A program made the translations under genes and the position numbers. Under the pieces are notes generated by a model. The model made no database searches. It had not been told where the DNA came from and was given only the letters and a program-made list of their open reading frames with translations. From Homarus americanus (lineage: Eukaryota; Arthropoda; Malacostraca; Decapoda; Nephropidae), in NCBI RefSeq assembly GCF_018991925.1, contig NW_024738608.1, forward strand, positions 1,393,026 to 1,457,025: 64,000 nucleotides of DNA, in the 5' to 3' direction. Of this stretch, positions 62,736 through 64,000 are shown piece by piece. How positions within the stretch are numbered: the stretch's first letter is position 1; each line of letters begins with the position of its first letter.

Positions 62736-63185
62736 AGGAGCGGGTGTCTGGTGACTGGAGTGAAACACGTTACAGGCACTATGTCAAATCAGGCTTTTTG
62801 TAAAGTATCTGAATAATATTTATATCATGAAATATTACATAAATATGATTTTTGTTTCAGTATGAATATTAAACTAACTCATATTTAGTATATAATATGT
62901 TATATTATATTAGTTTAGGTTCTGTGTAAATAACCTAACCTATACAGAACATATATATGTCTCATTTTATGAAATGGAACATTTTTTCCGAAGAATTTTA
63001 TAATCTGCCTGATTATACAGATTGCCTGCAACATAATAGACATAATAAGTAACATTATTCATATTTTAAATCTATTTTAAATAAATTTTATTATCTATTA
63101 AGTAAACAATTGAAATATTAAACACCTAATAAGTATTTTTTTTATCTAACCAACCCTCAGAACCTTACTGTCTCCATTTCCCACC
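62736..63185. other. AT-rich unique sequence
   Basis: Very AT-rich with no feature recognised. Confidence 0.5.
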
Positions 63186-63210
63186 ATAACCTAACCTAAC
63201 CTAACCTAAC
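63186..63210 (-). repeat. Short (CCTAA)n array
   Basis: About five uninterrupted AACCT units. Confidence 0.85.
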
Positions 63211-63424
63211 AACATATTATAAATCTTTCCCATGAATCCGTACCCCCATGTCTCTCACGTCCTCCTCATGGCGTCTCTACACTGCCTGTCGCTCTTACGT
63301 CTCCTGCGTCCCATTTTTTATCACATGTTTCTGCTGATTCACCTTCTTCACATTTCTTTTGATGTCCTGTTCGCCTTTGTTTTAACGTCACGCTATTGCT
63401 GTGTTTTTGGCTTGGTAATTCTGT

Positions 63425-63780
63425 TATTTATTCATTCTCTCTCTCCCTTTCGCTCTTTCTCTCTCCTTCACTTACTCCTTTAATTTGCTTTCTTGTTCGT
63501 CTTTCTCATCTTCCACCCTTAATCCTTCCTCTCCCTCCTTCTCCCCTCCCTTCTCTCTCCTTGCTGTCCCTCATCCTCATCCCTACTCCTCTCCCCCCTT
63601 CTCCCCATCCTTATACTCATCCTGATTCCTTCCACCTATCCATCCTCTACCCCCTCCCTCCTCCTGCTCCTCCTCCTCCTCCTCTTATGTGCCATCCACC
63701 CCTCCTCCTCCTCCTATCTATCCTCCTCTTCCTCCTCCTCCTCCTCCTCCTCCTCCTCTCAGTCTTATTATCCTTCGCGT
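63425..63780. repeat. Pyrimidine-rich tract with (CCT)n
   Basis: C/T-rich, ending with CCTCCTCCT runs at 63658-63685 and 63700-63757. Leu/Pro/Ser frames are compositional. 63781-64000 is unique with no feature seen. Confidence 0.8.
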
Positions 63781-64000
63781 CACTTCTTGGGGCGTCCAAA
63801 GCCTTAAGTGCCCTCTCTCGATCTACCTAACCCTCCCTCCTTCAGACAACAGGATCCTCCTCACGCCCCCCTCCTGCACACTCATACCCACAGACGATCA
63901 CTCTCTACCCCACAGACAGAGTCACTCTTAAACTGACACACAGACACGCACTCCAAACAGATAGATACGGTTATCTTCCAATCCATAAAACAGACACACA

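Overview
The window looks like nuclear DNA of an arthropod, most likely a decapod crustacean (crab or shrimp). The basis is the interstitial TTAGG/CCTAA (arthropod telomere motif) arrays, a very high density of AT, CT/GA, CA/GT and TAA microsatellites, long minisatellites, and LINE remnants of kinds I associate with decapod genomes. There is no operon-like coding density and no intact protein-coding gene. Nearly every long open frame is an artefact of stop-free tandem repeats. A 100-N gap at 51150-51249 marks a scaffold join.

Layout. 1-0.6 kb: 3' end of a broken, probably mobile-element-derived gene. 0.6-12 kb: mostly unique AT-rich DNA with microsatellites, two copies of a dispersed element ending in (TAA)n, and one copy of a SINE-like repeat. 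11.9-15.3 kb: a long pyrimidine tract, a TTAGG-type array, and a GA/CT-rich domain with short unique islands. 15.7-21 kb: CATA tracts, a TGACCTTT-rich repeat and 27-, 30- and 33-bp minisatellites. 24-26.5 kb: short tandem repeats, two more SINE-like copies, and a small inverted-repeat element carrying a (CCTAA)n core. 26.7-35.5 kb: a minisatellite cluster (22, about 28, 28 and 45 bp units) with a dead RT/RNase H LINE lying between two blocks of the same minisatellite. 36-40 kb: CT/GT tracts, 30/31- and 29-bp minisatellites, a 5'-truncated LINE end with an intact reading frame, and an array rich in AGGTCA. 41-44 kb: opposing pyrimidine and purine tracts. 44-51 kb and 52.5-60 kb: the most unique-looking sequence, including one candidate spliced terminal exon on the minus strand near 54.1 kb. 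51.2-52.4 kb: two minisatellites beside the gap, then GA tracts. 60-64 kb: GA/GT/G composite, CCTAA-type array, CT tract, AT to GC-rich repeat block, and a small RT fragment.

No set of genes working together can be described. The content of interest is structural: about fifteen unrelated minisatellites whose unit lengths cluster near 30 bp (one with a nested 30/60/120-bp order), several arrays built on nuclear-receptor-like AGGTCA half-sites, strong excess of the words TGACGTCA and TACWGTA, the inverted-repeat/CCTAA element, and signs that some arrays carry uncorrected base deletions.
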